The notes under the pieces: model-generated
The model's input: the letters and a program-made list of their open reading frames with translations, nothing else
Told to the model about the DNA's origin: nothing
Database searches by the model: none
In this document: positions 35,169-47,400 of the stretch, piece by piece
How the letters are laid out: each line of letters opens with the position of its first letter
Position numbering within the stretch: position 1 is the stretch's first letter
Translations under genes and position numbers: made by a program
NCBI GenBank assembly: GCA_022695795.1
Contig: MU404108.1
Span: forward strand, 222,629-286,628
Direction of reading: 5' to 3'
From: Biscogniauxia marginata
Lineage: Eukaryota; Ascomycota; Sordariomycetes; Xylariales; Xylariaceae
DNA: 64,000 nt

Positions 35169-35745
35169 ACTCTTTATCTACAGTAAGCTAAGGGGATCTA
35201 TAGTATACTAGGTAGTTCGTGAAAAGCTTAGCCCTATAATAACCATAATCGGTTCTCAGTTCGATAAGATCAAATCCTGGAAACTTCCTGGGGTGTTGTG
35301 ATCACGAGATATTTGCGCTTATGATTTCACCCTAACAAGCCTTGATAATGTCATGATTAATATTCTTTGATGGTATATCCGCAACAGGAGATTAATACCA
35401 TGTGTATTACCTAATACTGTAAGAATATTGACACCCAAATACTGATAATACTTGTTGGGTCCGGTTTTGTGAACCTGAATTCTCCGTATGATTCTAGAGA
35501 TTTTTGTTACTCACTCATTATGTCTACTCACGACGACTCAAGTGATGGACTGCTCAATAACTATGCTGAATAGGTGTCAAGGGGGTAGCTGTCAGGTACA
35601 GGTACAAGGCATCCCGTAGCCGTCATGTATATAATGGACAGGTCCTCCCACATCCTCAGATAGCTCTTCACCTAATTAAGCAACCTCATAACCCTGTAGT
35701 TCAACACAAAGCAGGTAAGCTTCTCCTGAGATCTCTCTGATCTAA
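35169..35745. other. Intergenic region
   Basis: About 0.58 kb, AT-rich, between the hydrolase and the transporter pseudogene. Nothing recognised. Confidence 0.5.
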
Positions 35746-37579
35746 CCCATCGACGTTGTTGAACATGTTGAGCTAGAGAAGGTGCATGCTAGCGAACAAC
35801 AGCTTGGTGTAAGCCGTATCGAGACCTTTTTGCGAGTCTTTAGCCGCCACCCTCCCGTAGCTCTCACGCTCTACAACTGTATCCTCCTAGTTGCCATTTC
35901 TTTTTCTTTGGATCAGTCGACAACGACTGCTTACGATGTGTATGCTACGGCCACAATTCAACCGCCAATCCTACATCGGCACTATAGAGATCGTTGAAGG
36001 CATTATAGTTGCCGTCTCGAAGTCGTTCCCCGCTAAACTCCGCGATGTTTTCTCTCACCAGACGGCATACCTGATTATCCTGGCTTTCTACGTAGTGGGC
36101 CATGTAATTATCGCTACCGCGCAGAATGCCCCGACACTCTGCGTCAGACGCGTGATCTCTGCGGCAGGGCAGGCAGGCTTCGATATAGTTACAGAAATTG
36201 TCGTCGGTGACCTGACCCCTCTGCAATGGCGAGGTTTTTTCGGATCCATGACGTCGTTCCCCTATCTGTTCCTCCTTTTCGTGGGATCCAAGATCCAGAT
36301 CAGTCTCTGCACAAGTAACACCGGCCGATGTTGGAGTTGGGGTTATGGAATGTTCTGCACTATTGTCGTCGCTCTAGTCAGTCAGATCATTGCTACGCTT
36401 TTCTATGCCGACAAAAAAGCGCGGGAGGTCAGCGAACTGTCCTTTGCCTCTAGTCATCTCGAGACCGCACGGGCTGTTGCGGCCAACAACATGCAGGTCG
36501 AACGTGCAGGTACTCGTGACAACTTAAAATCATTACGAAAACTTCTCAGCGATATTGATGCTACTGGCTTGAGAATACTTGCTGACGCAATCGTTCTGAT
36601 ACTGCTGCTGTTCAGTCTCGTCGAGGATGCCGCGGGAGGGTGGTCAAATGGCTCAATGATAGCCATGGTTGTTTGCGGGTTCATGATCCTTGGTGGGTTT
36701 ATTGCTTGGGAAGTCATTTGGGAGATAATGCCCGCCCTGAACCGTCGTATCTGGCATAATAGAACATTCATGTGCGCTGTCGCGATCGACATCTTCTAGA
36801 TGGCCAGCGGCAACGTCCAAACTACCTACTATTCCACTTGGGTCCTTCTGATCAAGCACTAGGACCTCAATTCTTGGGGCAACTTCGTTGCTATGACTAC
36901 TTTTACACTCATTTTCTTCGGAATTCTCGCCAGTCTTTATCATCAAGCCTTCCATCGGCACAAGGCTTTGCAGATATTCGGCCTTGCACTTCGTCTAATC
37001 AGCCTTGGGATTAGTTACTAAGCTATAGGCCTTAACGCTTCCACAGCTGCTTTTGCGACGATGCAGCTTCTCAACGCTGCAAGAGGTGCTTGCTCAGTCA
37101 TTAGTAAAACGGTGGCTTCTCAGGCCTCTGTACCGCATCAAGATCTGGCAGGAATTATCGCGCAGCTGTCACTCTGGACGAAGCTTGGTCCTTCTGTCAG
37201 ATCTGCTATCTCATCTGATTTGTACACTGGACAATAAATGGATAACTTGCTTGCTGAAGGCCTCACTACCTAGCAAGCAGCTGCTTTTAACGGGGGTACC
37301 ACTAGTGCGCGTACTAGATTCCCTTGGGGCACTGAAACTCATGAAGTTGGAATCAGGGCCTTCACTAACACTGCTCGACCAATGTTTTTGGTCGCTCTTT
37401 GCCCATCCTTCGTTCCATTATTTGAAGGTATTATGATGCCCAATTATTATCTAGGCCGCGCAGAGAATGTTGTGGGTAGTACGGCGAACGGAGAGTCAGA
37501 GACGCAAGAGAAGAGTCGGGGACACGAAAAGAGGGACCGTTATTGGCTAGGAAAGTTGTGGCATGGACTATCGCATTAA
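35746..37579 (+). pseudogene. Siderophore-iron transporter (SIT-type MFS) pseudogene
   Basis: A 14-TM siderophore-transporter-like frame. It reads TLYNCILLVAISFSLDQSTT, AYDVYATA, then after a +1 shift (extra base near 35953) QFNRQSYIGTIEIVEG, AYLIILAFYVVGHVIIATAQ, GFDIVTEIVVGDLTPLQWRG, and further on VISKTVASQASVPHQDLAGI, IIAQLSLWTKLGPSVRSAIS, PSFVPLFEGIMMPNYYLGRA, the order found in MirB/Arn-type proteins. The frame then holds to 37579 except for five in-frame stops: 36797-36799, 36860-36862, 37019-37021, 37235-37237 and 37271-37273. No in-frame ATG exists at the expected start. Introns cannot remove all lesions, because conserved transporter sequence lies directly on both sides of each stop. 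Intact relatives import ferric siderophores by proton symport. The uninterrupted downstream frame suggests a fairly recent loss. Confidence 0.85.
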
Positions 37580-38495
37580 ATTGGAAGTTGTGCGGAGATA
37601 AAGTTATGAAGAGCTAGTGCTGGATAAGGTCCAAGGACAGGAGGCTAGGAAGAACACAGCAAATTTCTCAGCTATATGTTGAGATATGTGTAGCTAATTT
37701 CAGATAGTTACTCCGCAGAGAACGATAAGTCGAATATTCAGGAATACCGACCTAGGTACATGCAAAACCTATATTTCATGGTCATGTAGGTATGTCGAAG
37801 TTGAATCCAAAACCACTATGTGTGTTAGTGGCATAGCTCCGTTGCAAGTCACTATCGTGGCTTATAGGTGGTGAGGGTGCGAGATACAAAAGGTCTTGGA
37901 AACAAGGAGGTCATTTAGGTATAATACAGCCGTCTATCTACGTATTAGTGGCTCTAGGTCTTTGCGCAAAGTTATCACCAATCTCTAGGAGGGCTTAAAT
38001 CGTGAGAATGAATACGCAAGTCATGGTAGCCTCACGTGAACTACTCAAGTCTACCTAGTTATTAAGAGCGATCAAAAGTGGAGACGCCTAATGTACTAGA
38101 TGTGATCACGGTTTGCGCTTTGCTATATACGATATAGTATAAGGACGATCTTTTAGATCGTGAACATAGCTGACAAATTTGCTACGGCATATAGTGCTTC
38201 AAGATTAATAACTTGAATCAATACCTGAGTAGACTCTTACAAAAGCAATGCAATTCAAACTGACAGGCTTAAAAGAAACCCCCTTGAAAATGATAGGTAC
38301 CCCTATTTTATTCAACACGCAGTCAATACTATATTTGTCACGATGAAGGCCGTTTGAGAGTAGATTGTAACATCCCTGTTGCGGGAAGAGCTACAACTAA
38401 AGGTTCGAGTATATATGGCTCTTGAGCACCATTGTATATCACGTCATAATGTTGCAATGTATTGCAAGCTACAAGCCTCCTGACAACATGGTACG
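37580..38495. other. AT-rich intergenic region
   Basis: About 0.9 kb downstream of the pseudogene and downstream of the convergent reductase gene. No gene recognised. Confidence 0.5.
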
Positions 38496-39556
38496 CTATG
38501 TCCACAAGATATGATCCATGCCAGGAATTTGTCTCCCACCCGAGACCGTGATCGACTTGATGATATCGTCGAGCTTAGCCTTCTCCTCAGGCTTCAGCTC
38601 GACTATCTTACAATTCTCTTCAACCCTCGAGGCAGCCGTTGCGCCAGGGATTGGAATAATGGTTCCACAGTTGGCCTGGGGATTATTGGAATGCGCACGG
38701 ATCCACGCCAGTGCGAGCTGCGCAGTCGTTGCGCCCCTTTCTTTGGCGAATTCGGTCAACTTGTCGACTAATTCGATGTTCTTGTAAAAGTTCTACACGG
38801 CGTATAGATTAGTACTGAGTGTTCCATGGATAGGTGGTGGAGGGTGCTTACTTCAGGCTGGAAACGACCAGTCATGAGCCGGAGGTCGCCCTTAGGGATA
38901 TCTTCAAGCTTGCGGACCTGGCCCGTCAAGAACCCGTAGCCTAGAGGCGCGTACGTCAAGATAGGAATGTCAAGCTCCTTGCAAGTTTCGGCGACGCCAT
39001 TGGTTAGGATATCAGTGCTCCAGAGAGAAAACTCGACCTCCACGACGCTGATAGGACATAGAGCATTGGCTTTGCGAATAGTTTCGGCGCGGACCTCAGA
39101 CAATCCCACAGCGCCGATGGCCCCTTCATCCAGCAGCTCCTTGAGTGCGCCCATGGTCTCTTCCATGGGTACTGCGGGGTCCATACGCGCGGGACCGAAA
39201 ATGTCCATCTTCTTAAAGGGACCCAGGATAGCGTTACATTCGGCCGCACTGGCCCGTACGCCTTCCCGGGTGTTTGTTGCACTCAGGGTTGCTGCATCTG
39301 AACATGCGCGGATAAAGAGCGTTACCTTGTCAGCATCTTCGGGATACTTCTCGAAGTATCGACGGAGTAACCACAGTCCAGCGGTCGGTGGTTCTGGGGG
39401 CGAGCCATAAATCGACGACGAGGACCAAATAGTTGCGCCGTTGGCAATGGCGGCCTTCATGGCGGCAAAAGCTTGTTCATCAGGTGTGACCTTGGCACGC
39501 CAAGTCATGCCTAGGAGGCCGAAGCCAGTGGCAGGGAGGGGCTTCTTCAGAGGCAT
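38496..39556 (-). CDS. Aldo/keto reductase (pyridoxal-reductase-like branch) with an altered active site
   Basis: Two exons (39556-38852 and 38792-38496) give 333 residues. Family blocks: ATGFGLLGMTWRAKVTPDEQ, AAIANGATIWSSSSIYG (catalytic Tyr in SIYG), YFEKYPEDADKVTLFIRACS, KMDIFGPARMDPAVPMEETM, GAVGLSEVRAETIRKA, SVVEVEFSLWSTDILTNGVA, LDIPILTYAPLGYGFLTGQV and the NADP-binding IPIPGATAASRVEENCKI. Members reduce aldehydes/ketones with NADPH in the cytosol. In related sequences as I recall them, the Y-containing loop reads F-W-N-G-G-E-x-Y-G and the catalytic Lys sits in LSIKGG; here these positions read IWSSSSIYG and LFIRACS, so Lys is replaced by Arg. A degenerate 8/10 copy of the cluster element lies 99 bp upstream. 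Cluster membership is uncertain. Confidence 0.85.
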
Positions 39557-42497
39557 GATGTAGGTATATGGTTCTAGGGTATGTTTCTAATAGAATTGAA
39601 CGTAAGGAGTTGTCGATAAGTTGTCGATGAGACAGTCAATGAGCCCCAAGACTGACTCGGTACCAAGTGCGTCTATTAAAATAGTATTCCTCTAGCAAGG
39701 GAATATTAATTATTTTTGATATGTTCTCTCGCCCCTTCTTGGTCTTTGGGAAAGGTCGGATTTACACGCCGGACATGGCCTTATCCCGATCGTGGCCTTG
39801 GACTTATGCAGAGATAGGTATTCATCTATTTTCATACATACCTGCTCTATGTCAGGTTTGTAAGAGCCCAACTTCAGATATCTAAAATGCTACACAGTTT
39901 TATTTGAACTAAACAAGCAATTTCATAGTTGGGCCCAAAACGCTCTTATGGCACCGTGGTGCTGGACACACCGAGGACTGTGCCAGTATTACTATTTTAC
40001 GAAGCTACCTAGTTAGATAGAATGGCGACCTAGCTGAACCCATGTGTGTATTTCCTAATTTCTAATTTTAGTTTTTGTAAGACGGACTTTTACAGCGCAT
40101 AGGGGCAACTATGTGTGTACTGAAGAGAACATGTGCGACTATCTAAGCCCTATAGATGGATACTATTGAAATGGTCAAAAAGCCCCGCGGGCCCTTTATT
40201 GGTGCAGAAATGCTCCACAGCCGGAGTGGATAGGAAACACCGCTTCTACTGCAGCTCGCCATCGTATAGAGTAAGGAACGACATATAGATTAGCTCTAGT
40301 ACTGCTTTCGCACTCGGGTCCCCTGGAAACCCGCATTATGTCCGTGAGATTTCTTGATCAGATTCAAAAGATAGTAGGGAATGAATCCCCGCGTTTCTTG
40401 GCATTTTGCCGTGTTCCATGTCAGAGAAGTCCGCACAAAACTATCATTATGTTTCATGGGTTGACATGGTTAGCCGGCTTTATAATGCCGGAGATGTCCT
40501 TATTCCGATGGAACAAACCGGACATAAGGAAGGGTATGTACATGTACGACCCGTTACTGTGTAATGGTTCAGTGTGAGGAACTTAGGTATAAATAATATA
40601 AACATCAGACTTGGTATGGACATGTCTAAACAATAACAGCAGGCTCTTTGACAACTTGATAGATAATTATTTCGTTTCCCTGACTAGAAAATATTTACTT
40701 TCGGGCTTTTGTGGTACGAAGTATACAAAGGTACGTGGCTCTTGTAACCTTCTTGAACCCCTTCCCCCTCTCGGTCTGGGCAGTCTGATCTTGGAAGTTG
40801 GCAAAAGCAGTGGACTTCTGCGATCTCACGAAGGTAACCCCAGAACGTGAGATCTCCACATTTCCTTATTAGGTCATAATGTCTTTTATAGTCTCCTATA
40901 GGCACACGACTTTGATTGTATCTCGTAAGTATTTTTTACGACTTATACTTATGAGGATGACTTCTAGTTACAATATATCTTGATAATCTTAGCCCGTGAT
41001 AAAGGAGTTTACTAAGAGACGTATAAATCTATCCAACAAGAACTTGAGTTGGTATCGACGGAGGGTGTGAGACTATCAATATAGAAATAACATTAATTAG
41101 CCCTGCACAGTGTACGTAAGTCCTGCGTAGATCTGGGTCCACATCGTCAGCCGAATGGCCGGATCGTCAGGTTCTTAGTAATCGTGCCGAGGCAAGGGTA
41201 GCCTCACTCCCCGGTCAGGTTCCGGCTAGGTTCCGGTCCTATGTAACTAGGCCCACCGCCTCTTACCCTCGCTATTGGTAGAAGATGAGTACGACTAAAC
41301 CGCACCCCTGGTATATTTTTCAGTGGGTTCGAAATTGCTAAAGCGTATACCTCAACACGTACTAGACACAGGCTCTGTGTGGACTTGATTATAAAAAAAA
41401 TGTGTTATGCGTCTTAGCTTAGTGAGGCTTATATCTCGACACCCCAATGTGCGGCATGCCTTTGGATATCCTCCAAGCACACTGCTTTCTCGTGATGAAT
41501 ATTCAGAACCAACAAGCCGGCACGGGATGGATATATCCAAAATCATAATGAACATCACATTGGTATGTACCTAGTATGCTGAAAAGTGGTAAAAAGCGAA
41601 GGAGCTTTTGGGTTCAATAATCTGTAATCAGCTATGTCTAGAAGAACTATCAGCAGCAGTCCCGTTAATCGGAGAACGTTAGAGTAATCTTCCCTTTTAG
41701 CTAGTCTATTAACATATTGTCCAACCCCCCCTCCCCAGAGAAAAAACCACGACTAAATCAGCATATGATCTAATAGTCTCGTATGGTTGGTTAGCATACT
41801 TTTCAGTAGTAATTTTTAAGTCTAACGGGCCGAGCCCGCCGTTACCCCTAGCAAGGCTTCAAAAGCTGTCATCATGCCTAGACAACCATCTGTCCAATGT
41901 TTGTGATCGTGTAAGCATCTAAGTTTCTTCTGCAAACACCGTAAGGGGCAAGGCTGCCATCCCGCTTTTATAATGATATCGAACCTAGGGAATAGATACG
42001 CCCATATGGTTCGGAATGGGGATTCTCTCCGGCCTTCCCCGAACCTAATCTTCATAATCCACACTAGATGTAAGCGACAAGAATGACTGGTAACCTATCA
42101 ACATCCTAGTCGTTCATTACAGATTATGTGATGGGCCGTTTCGAGGCTTCTTTTGACGTCGCCATTCAACACGTTCTGAATCCCACGTATCTATTTTGTA
42201 CCTATATAAGAAAACTACCCTGATAGGTGCAAACCGGTCACACATGAAGGATTGCATGCCAAGCTTGGTCAGATTCAGCAGCGCACCCAAAGTCCTTATC
42301 GTACGCCACAGCCGTGCACAAGAAGAAAGAACTGAGTCTCGAGGCTTTCATGTTCATCAAAAAGCATTTACTTCTGACCGTGTACTACCACTCCGATATA
42401 TGGGCTCAACCCCATTGCAACTCATCCTATCGTTTCTGGTACATTTTGGGCAAGTCATCCTTATCTTCACTGGATGGACTATCGGCGCACCTCAGAT
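39557..42497. other. Gene-poor AT-rich region before the polyketide cluster
   Basis: About 2.9 kb without a supportable gene. Frames at 40338-40577, 40611-40850 and 41822-42064 have no recognisable product. It contains one exact copy of the cluster's 10-bp element (40313-40322) that does not sit in front of any gene I can find. A short plus-strand stretch near 41438-41545 faintly resembles a fungal transcription-factor fragment but is interrupted. Possibly remains of a lost gene. Confidence 0.45.
40313..40322 (-). promoter_or_regulatory. Orphan copy of the cluster 10-bp element (ACTCGGGTCC on + strand)
   Basis: Exact reverse complement of GGACCCGAGT, the element shared by the cluster promoters. 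It is 2.2 kb upstream of the MYB gene start and has no confident gene downstream. Confidence 0.5.
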
Positions 42498-43945
42498 ATG
42501 GGATCTGTGAATAAATCTACCGCCGCACAAATATCACCTCCACGAGAACGCCGCTGGTGGACAAAAGAGGAAGACAACATCCTTAGAAACGAGGCTGAGC
42601 TTCAACGTCAGTTTCCACACCCCTGAAAGCATATTCAGCTTGTAATATCTCGTCGTCAGGAACGTTGTTGACTTTGACATTATGTAAGTAGTACGCGAAT
42701 ATGGGAATGTCAAAAATTGGAACGACATCGCAGTCTTGCTTCCCGGCCGCACGAACAAGGATTGCCGTAAGAGGTGGTACAAAGTCCAGCTGGACATTAG
42801 AAAGGGTGCATGGACACCAGAGGAAGATGAGAGGCTGCATCAGGCAGTTGATCAATTAGGATTCAAGTAGGTGACCAGCCCCTTACATGCCTTTCGTGCC
42901 ACATTTTTTCTTCGGCGCTGATCCTGATCTGTGCAAGGTGGGCACGAGTGTCCAAGATCGTCCGGACTCGTAATGCAGACCGTAAGCGAGTGTACATTCC
43001 CCGGTGTGATATATCCCATTGACCTTTTTCTGCCGGAAGAGTGCGCGAAACGATGGCAGCACGTATTAGGACCCGATTTCAAGCACTCCCCGTGGACGCC
43101 CGACGAGGATAAAAAACTTCAAGATGCAATCGCGAGATACGGCAATAACTGGAAGCAGATTGGGCGTTGTGACTTGCCCGACAGGTCCAGCCACGATATC
43201 AGGAACCGGTAAGCCCTATGGAAAATTGAATCAACTTGTGAATTAGTAACTAAAAAAAACCAGGAGCGTAACTCTGAGTCGCCGAAACCAACGTTCGGCG
43301 CTTGCAGCGCATAGCTCAATGCAGCAACCGAGTCCCGACTCCAACGATGCTGCTATGATCGGCGACACATCAGATGACGAGGATGAATGTGACGATGAGG
43401 ACGAAGATGATGACTACGGTGACAGCGACTCGGGACAAGCCATGGTTTTAGACTCTGATAGTGGCTTTGAACCCCCTAAAAGTCCACACCTGCATCCCCT
43501 ATTGGAAAATCAGACAGACCAGACTGCGTTCTCGGACTGGGACTGGACGGACGTGATGCATATACAGCAGCAGCAAGAGCCGCCAAGAAATTGCTCCAAT
43601 TCCTGGTTTCAACAGCCGGGGACCCGAGCAATGCCGGCTTCTTCAAACTCTCACACCGACCAGTCAGCTACAGGCCATCTATATGAGCCTTATTTCAATT
43701 TCAATGTTCTCGATGATGGGTTATTGAACATGTCTCCGACAGGAGGAGGGCCAAGTCACACCGGGGCTAACGAAACTGCTGCAAGTGCCAGTCCCGGAGC
43801 TTACGACAAAGTCTCTGTAGGCAGTGAAAAGAAGGGCAGTGTCACTCTGATCCTCAAGCAGGTAGATCCTAGCCTTGCACAGGAGATGATAGGCAGCCTG
43901 GTGAGACACAATGCGGACCTGACGATACGTCTACTCAGCGAATGA
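42498..43945 (+). CDS. Three-repeat MYB-type transcription factor (likely cluster regulator)
   Basis: Five exons (42498-42606, 42692-42866, 42938-42981, 43040-43208, 43264-43945) give 392 residues; the second exon could equally start at 42689, adding one codon. Three SANT/Myb repeats: R1 residues ~19-66 ([29 protein letters not shown]), R2 ~74-117 ([36 protein letters not shown]), R3 ~126-167 ([40 protein letters not shown]). An acidic run ([20 protein letters not shown]) follows at ~200, then a Ser/Gln-rich region that may activate transcription. It is a nuclear DNA-binding protein. It lies directly upstream of the NRPS-like gene in the same orientation, and I see no Zn2Cys6 regulator in the cluster, so it is the best local regulator candidate. 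Its own promoter lacks the 10-bp element. Confidence 0.88.
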
Positions 43946-44126
43946 CGTCTTAAGATATAGCATGTTCCGCAACACAGAATGAACTCTAGAATACCTAAAT
44001 CTCTACTATTATCTATTTTAACCGAATTCTCCATGTTAACACTGTTGTTGAAATAATATAGTTAACTTCACATTGCCTTGTGGGTTTGTCTATCTGGGAA
44101 ATAGATGGCATAAAGAATATTCAGTA

Positions 44127-44136
44127 GGACCCGAGT
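44127..44136 (+). promoter_or_regulatory. Cluster 10-bp element GGACCCGAGT
   Basis: Exact copy, about 299 bp upstream of the NRPS-like start codon; inverted partner at 44179. Confidence 0.6.
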
Positions 44137-44178
44137 TACCTACTGCCAAGTGGTTCAGATAGTATGCCCAAATGTACG

Positions 44179-44188
44179 ACTCGGGTCC
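44179..44188 (-). promoter_or_regulatory. Cluster 10-bp element (inverted copy)
   Basis: Reads ACTCGGGTCC on the plus strand, about 247 bp upstream of the NRPS-like start; makes an inverted pair with 44127-44136. Confidence 0.6.
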
Positions 44189-44425
44189 TGGCTTGAGAGA
44201 ATGTCAGAACATCTACCTCATCGTCATTTTTCTTCTACCAATACGTCAGCTCGATACAGGACTGTTAATGGCCGAGCATCTGCGGAACCTTTCCTTTCCG
44301 TTGATTAGCTATTTCCCGTTCTGTTTTACTCCTTATCATTGCTTCAACAAATTGCCTGTTATTTTGCTTAACTGGCAACTTCCACCATTTCTCTTACTTC
44401 CATCCGATCCCCCAATGAGTCCGAA

Positions 44426-47400
44426 ATGACGTCTTTCGTGACGCCAAACGTGAGCTTAAACCCTTCTTCGGATTCCAATATACGCACTATACCGGATCTT
44501 GTCGAGTTCCATGTCAAAAACAACCCTGATCATGCATTTTGTCTTCAGGCCGAAAAGGTGTCTGGCCAGAGTCGCTACTCATTCGTACGAGTGACCTACG
44601 AGAGGCTGCAACGTGCAATCCTTCGCTGCCAGACATGGCTTAGAAACCAAATCCCCGGGATCCACCCCCCTATTATCGAGCACGACGGTATAGTGAAGAA
44701 ATGCGCCCCTATCGCCATTCTTATGGAGAACCACGTCGGACTAGCAGTATACGTTCTCACATTAATGGGAATGGGTGTCCCGGTCGTCCTTTTATCCGCC
44801 CGCCTGAGTTCTCTAGCCGTTCGTCACCTGATACAAGAAACTGGTGCAAAGTTTGTTATTACATCGCTGCGCTTGCAACCCATCACCGTAGAGGCATTTC
44901 TAGCCAATGGCCATAACGGAAATTCCAATGCTCAGATTGGACTAGCGAACAACGATGAGGACGGGGATCATGGAGCAAAAGTCTGTCTAGCCGCCGAGTA
45001 CGGGTCATTTCTTGAGAAAGGGACAGTTCAGAGTGGGGATATTGCGCATCCTGGTCATTATATTTCGGAAATGGATCGTGAAGTCCTTATTCTTCACTCG
45101 TCTGGAACCTCAGGGCTACCAAAGCCGATATATTGCTCACATAGACATTTCCTTGGGTTTGGAAAATGCCACAGCTTCACGTCTGACACCGAAGCTCAAA
45201 GTCTGACTATCTCGACGTCGCCATTTTTTCACGTAAGTAAATAATTGTGAATGCCCGTGGTAATCAGACTCTGATTTAGCCCATTAGGGGTTTGGCCTAG
45301 TACCGATTTGCTTGTCTCTCGGTATTGGGAAAACCTTCTGCATTCCCCCGCCCTCAGTCATTCCAACTGGCTCCTCAGTCACGGCCTTAATACAAGATTC
45401 CGGAGCAAAGGCCTTATTGACGGTGCCATCCGTTCTTGAAGAAATCGTATTACTACCCGAAAGACAGGGAATATATGCTCTAAAAAGTCTAGACTTTGTG
45501 GCGTTTGGTGGAGGCCTTCCGAAGGCTTCTGTTGGGGGGGAACTTGAGTCAGCAGGCGTGAGGCTCATCAACCACTACGGTGCAACAGAAACGGGACCCT
45601 TGACCCCTTTTTTTGTACCCCCTAAGGGGCATGATTGGCATTATCTCAAGTTACGCAGTGACACGCTTGAACCTCTTGACGTCAAACTCGACCCTGTCGA
45701 TCAGGCAGACCAACTTGGCCAGGCATACAAGCTTAGCATGAAGCCTTTTGGATGGCGAGAGCGCTTCGAGCTCCAAGACCTCCTTGTCAGTACTCCGGGA
45801 GGTGTCGAGGGAGAGTTCTCGATTGCAGGGCGTACTGACGACTTGATCTGCTTGGCCACTGGGGAGAAAGTACGCCCGACGATTTTAGAATCTCTCCTGC
45901 GACAGCATACCGGTGTTAAAGCCGCCACTGCATTTGGGGACAACCAATTTGAACTCTGTGTCATTGTAGAGCCGACACACGCTCTCGAACCTGATCAGGT
46001 TGAGGCCTTCAAACTCTCCATCTGGCCAGTGATCGAGGACGCCAGTCACAAGATGGATGCTCACGCCAAGATCTCATCCCCAGAAGCCATCTTAGTTGTT
46101 CCTCCGGGTGCCCTGCCGAGGTCGGACAAGGGCACGATTCTCCGACTAGAAGTGCGAAAGAAGTTTGCTGAAGAAATAGCAGATGTTTATCGCAACATCG
46201 AAACGAATGTGGACGCTCCTACTCTGGACTTAGCATCACCTGAATCAGGAATCAGAGCCTTGATAACGGAGAAGATTGAATGGCGAGTCCCACTTGACGA
46301 CTGGTCTGATGATGATGATTTCTTCGAACTAGGCATGGACAGCCTTCAAGCGGCAAAGCTACGTAGGGTGCTAGCAGCCTCTGTGAAAGCAACCGAGTCA
46401 AACGACAATAACGTCTCGATATCTAACATTGTTACCGATGATTTCATTTATCGAAATCCCTCCATTAAGAAGCTCGCAGATGCACTGGCAACAAGGCACT
46501 CAATGGTGAATGGCGTATCGGAATCAGCCATAATAGAACGACTTGCCGATCTCTACTCTGGAAGACTAGGGAGTCACCAGAAAAAAGTCACAGTAGTCAT
46601 TACCGGTGCTAGTGGTAGCCTGGGGTCGTATTTCCTCAGCCGACTTTTGGGTGATGATTCTGTAGGGCGCGTTGTTTGCCTCAACAGACCTTCAAATGGA
46701 AACCCCTTTGAAAAACAAAAGCATGCCATGAAATCACGGGGAATTTCAGTGCATGATGATGTTTGGTCTAAGGTCGAGATTTACGAAACGAATACTGCGT
46801 CTCCCCATCTTGGATTAGAGGATATACAGTACGAGCGGATTGCGACAGAAATGACCCATGTAGTGCACATTGCATGGCCGATGAGCTTCAAAATGCAAAT
46901 GCCCTCTTTCACTTCAGCATTCAGAAGTTTGCAGAATCTGGTCCAGCTGGGGTCGCAAGCACATAGATACAATCCCTGGAAGAGGCCAAGAGTTTTGTTT
47001 ATCTCATCCATCTCAACCGTCGGCAACTATCCAACTCTCTGCGGAGAACGCTTGGTCCCCGAGACGTGTGTTGAAGATAACAATTGGACTATGGACCTCG
47101 GCTATGCCAAAGCAAAACTAATATGTGAAAAGATTATGTATCGTGCGTCTATTGACCATCCTGAGATTGAGGTAGGGTTCGTTAGGGTAGGTCAGATTGC
47201 TGGTGCTTGTAGTGGCTACTGGAATGCCGATGAGCACTTTGTTGCTCTTGTCCGCTCTTCACAGAAGATAGGGAAATTTCCTGATTTGAGAGGGGTAAGC
47301 TTACAAACAGTCCTGAATTGGATCTCTTTACATATCTTTGTTGTTTAACTGACGCTGAACAGACTCTGTCCTGGTTACCCGTCGACTCCGCTGCCTCTTC

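Larger units (their letters stand above)
43946..44425. other. Promoter region of the NRPS-like reductase gene
   Basis: 480 bp. It holds two exact, inverted copies of the 10-bp element (44127-44136 and 44179-44188) 42 bp apart, then a pyrimidine-rich leader before the ATG at 44426. No gene seen. Confidence 0.6.

Noticed and set aside
41438..41545. Remnant of a fungal-specific transcription factor domain
   Set aside because: Too short, bounded by stops, and the resemblance is weak.
41822..42064. Zn2Cys6 transcription-factor fragment (CPLRCLQKKLRC on the minus strand)
   Set aside because: The cysteine spacing is wrong (C-x3-C) and the remaining cysteines are missing.
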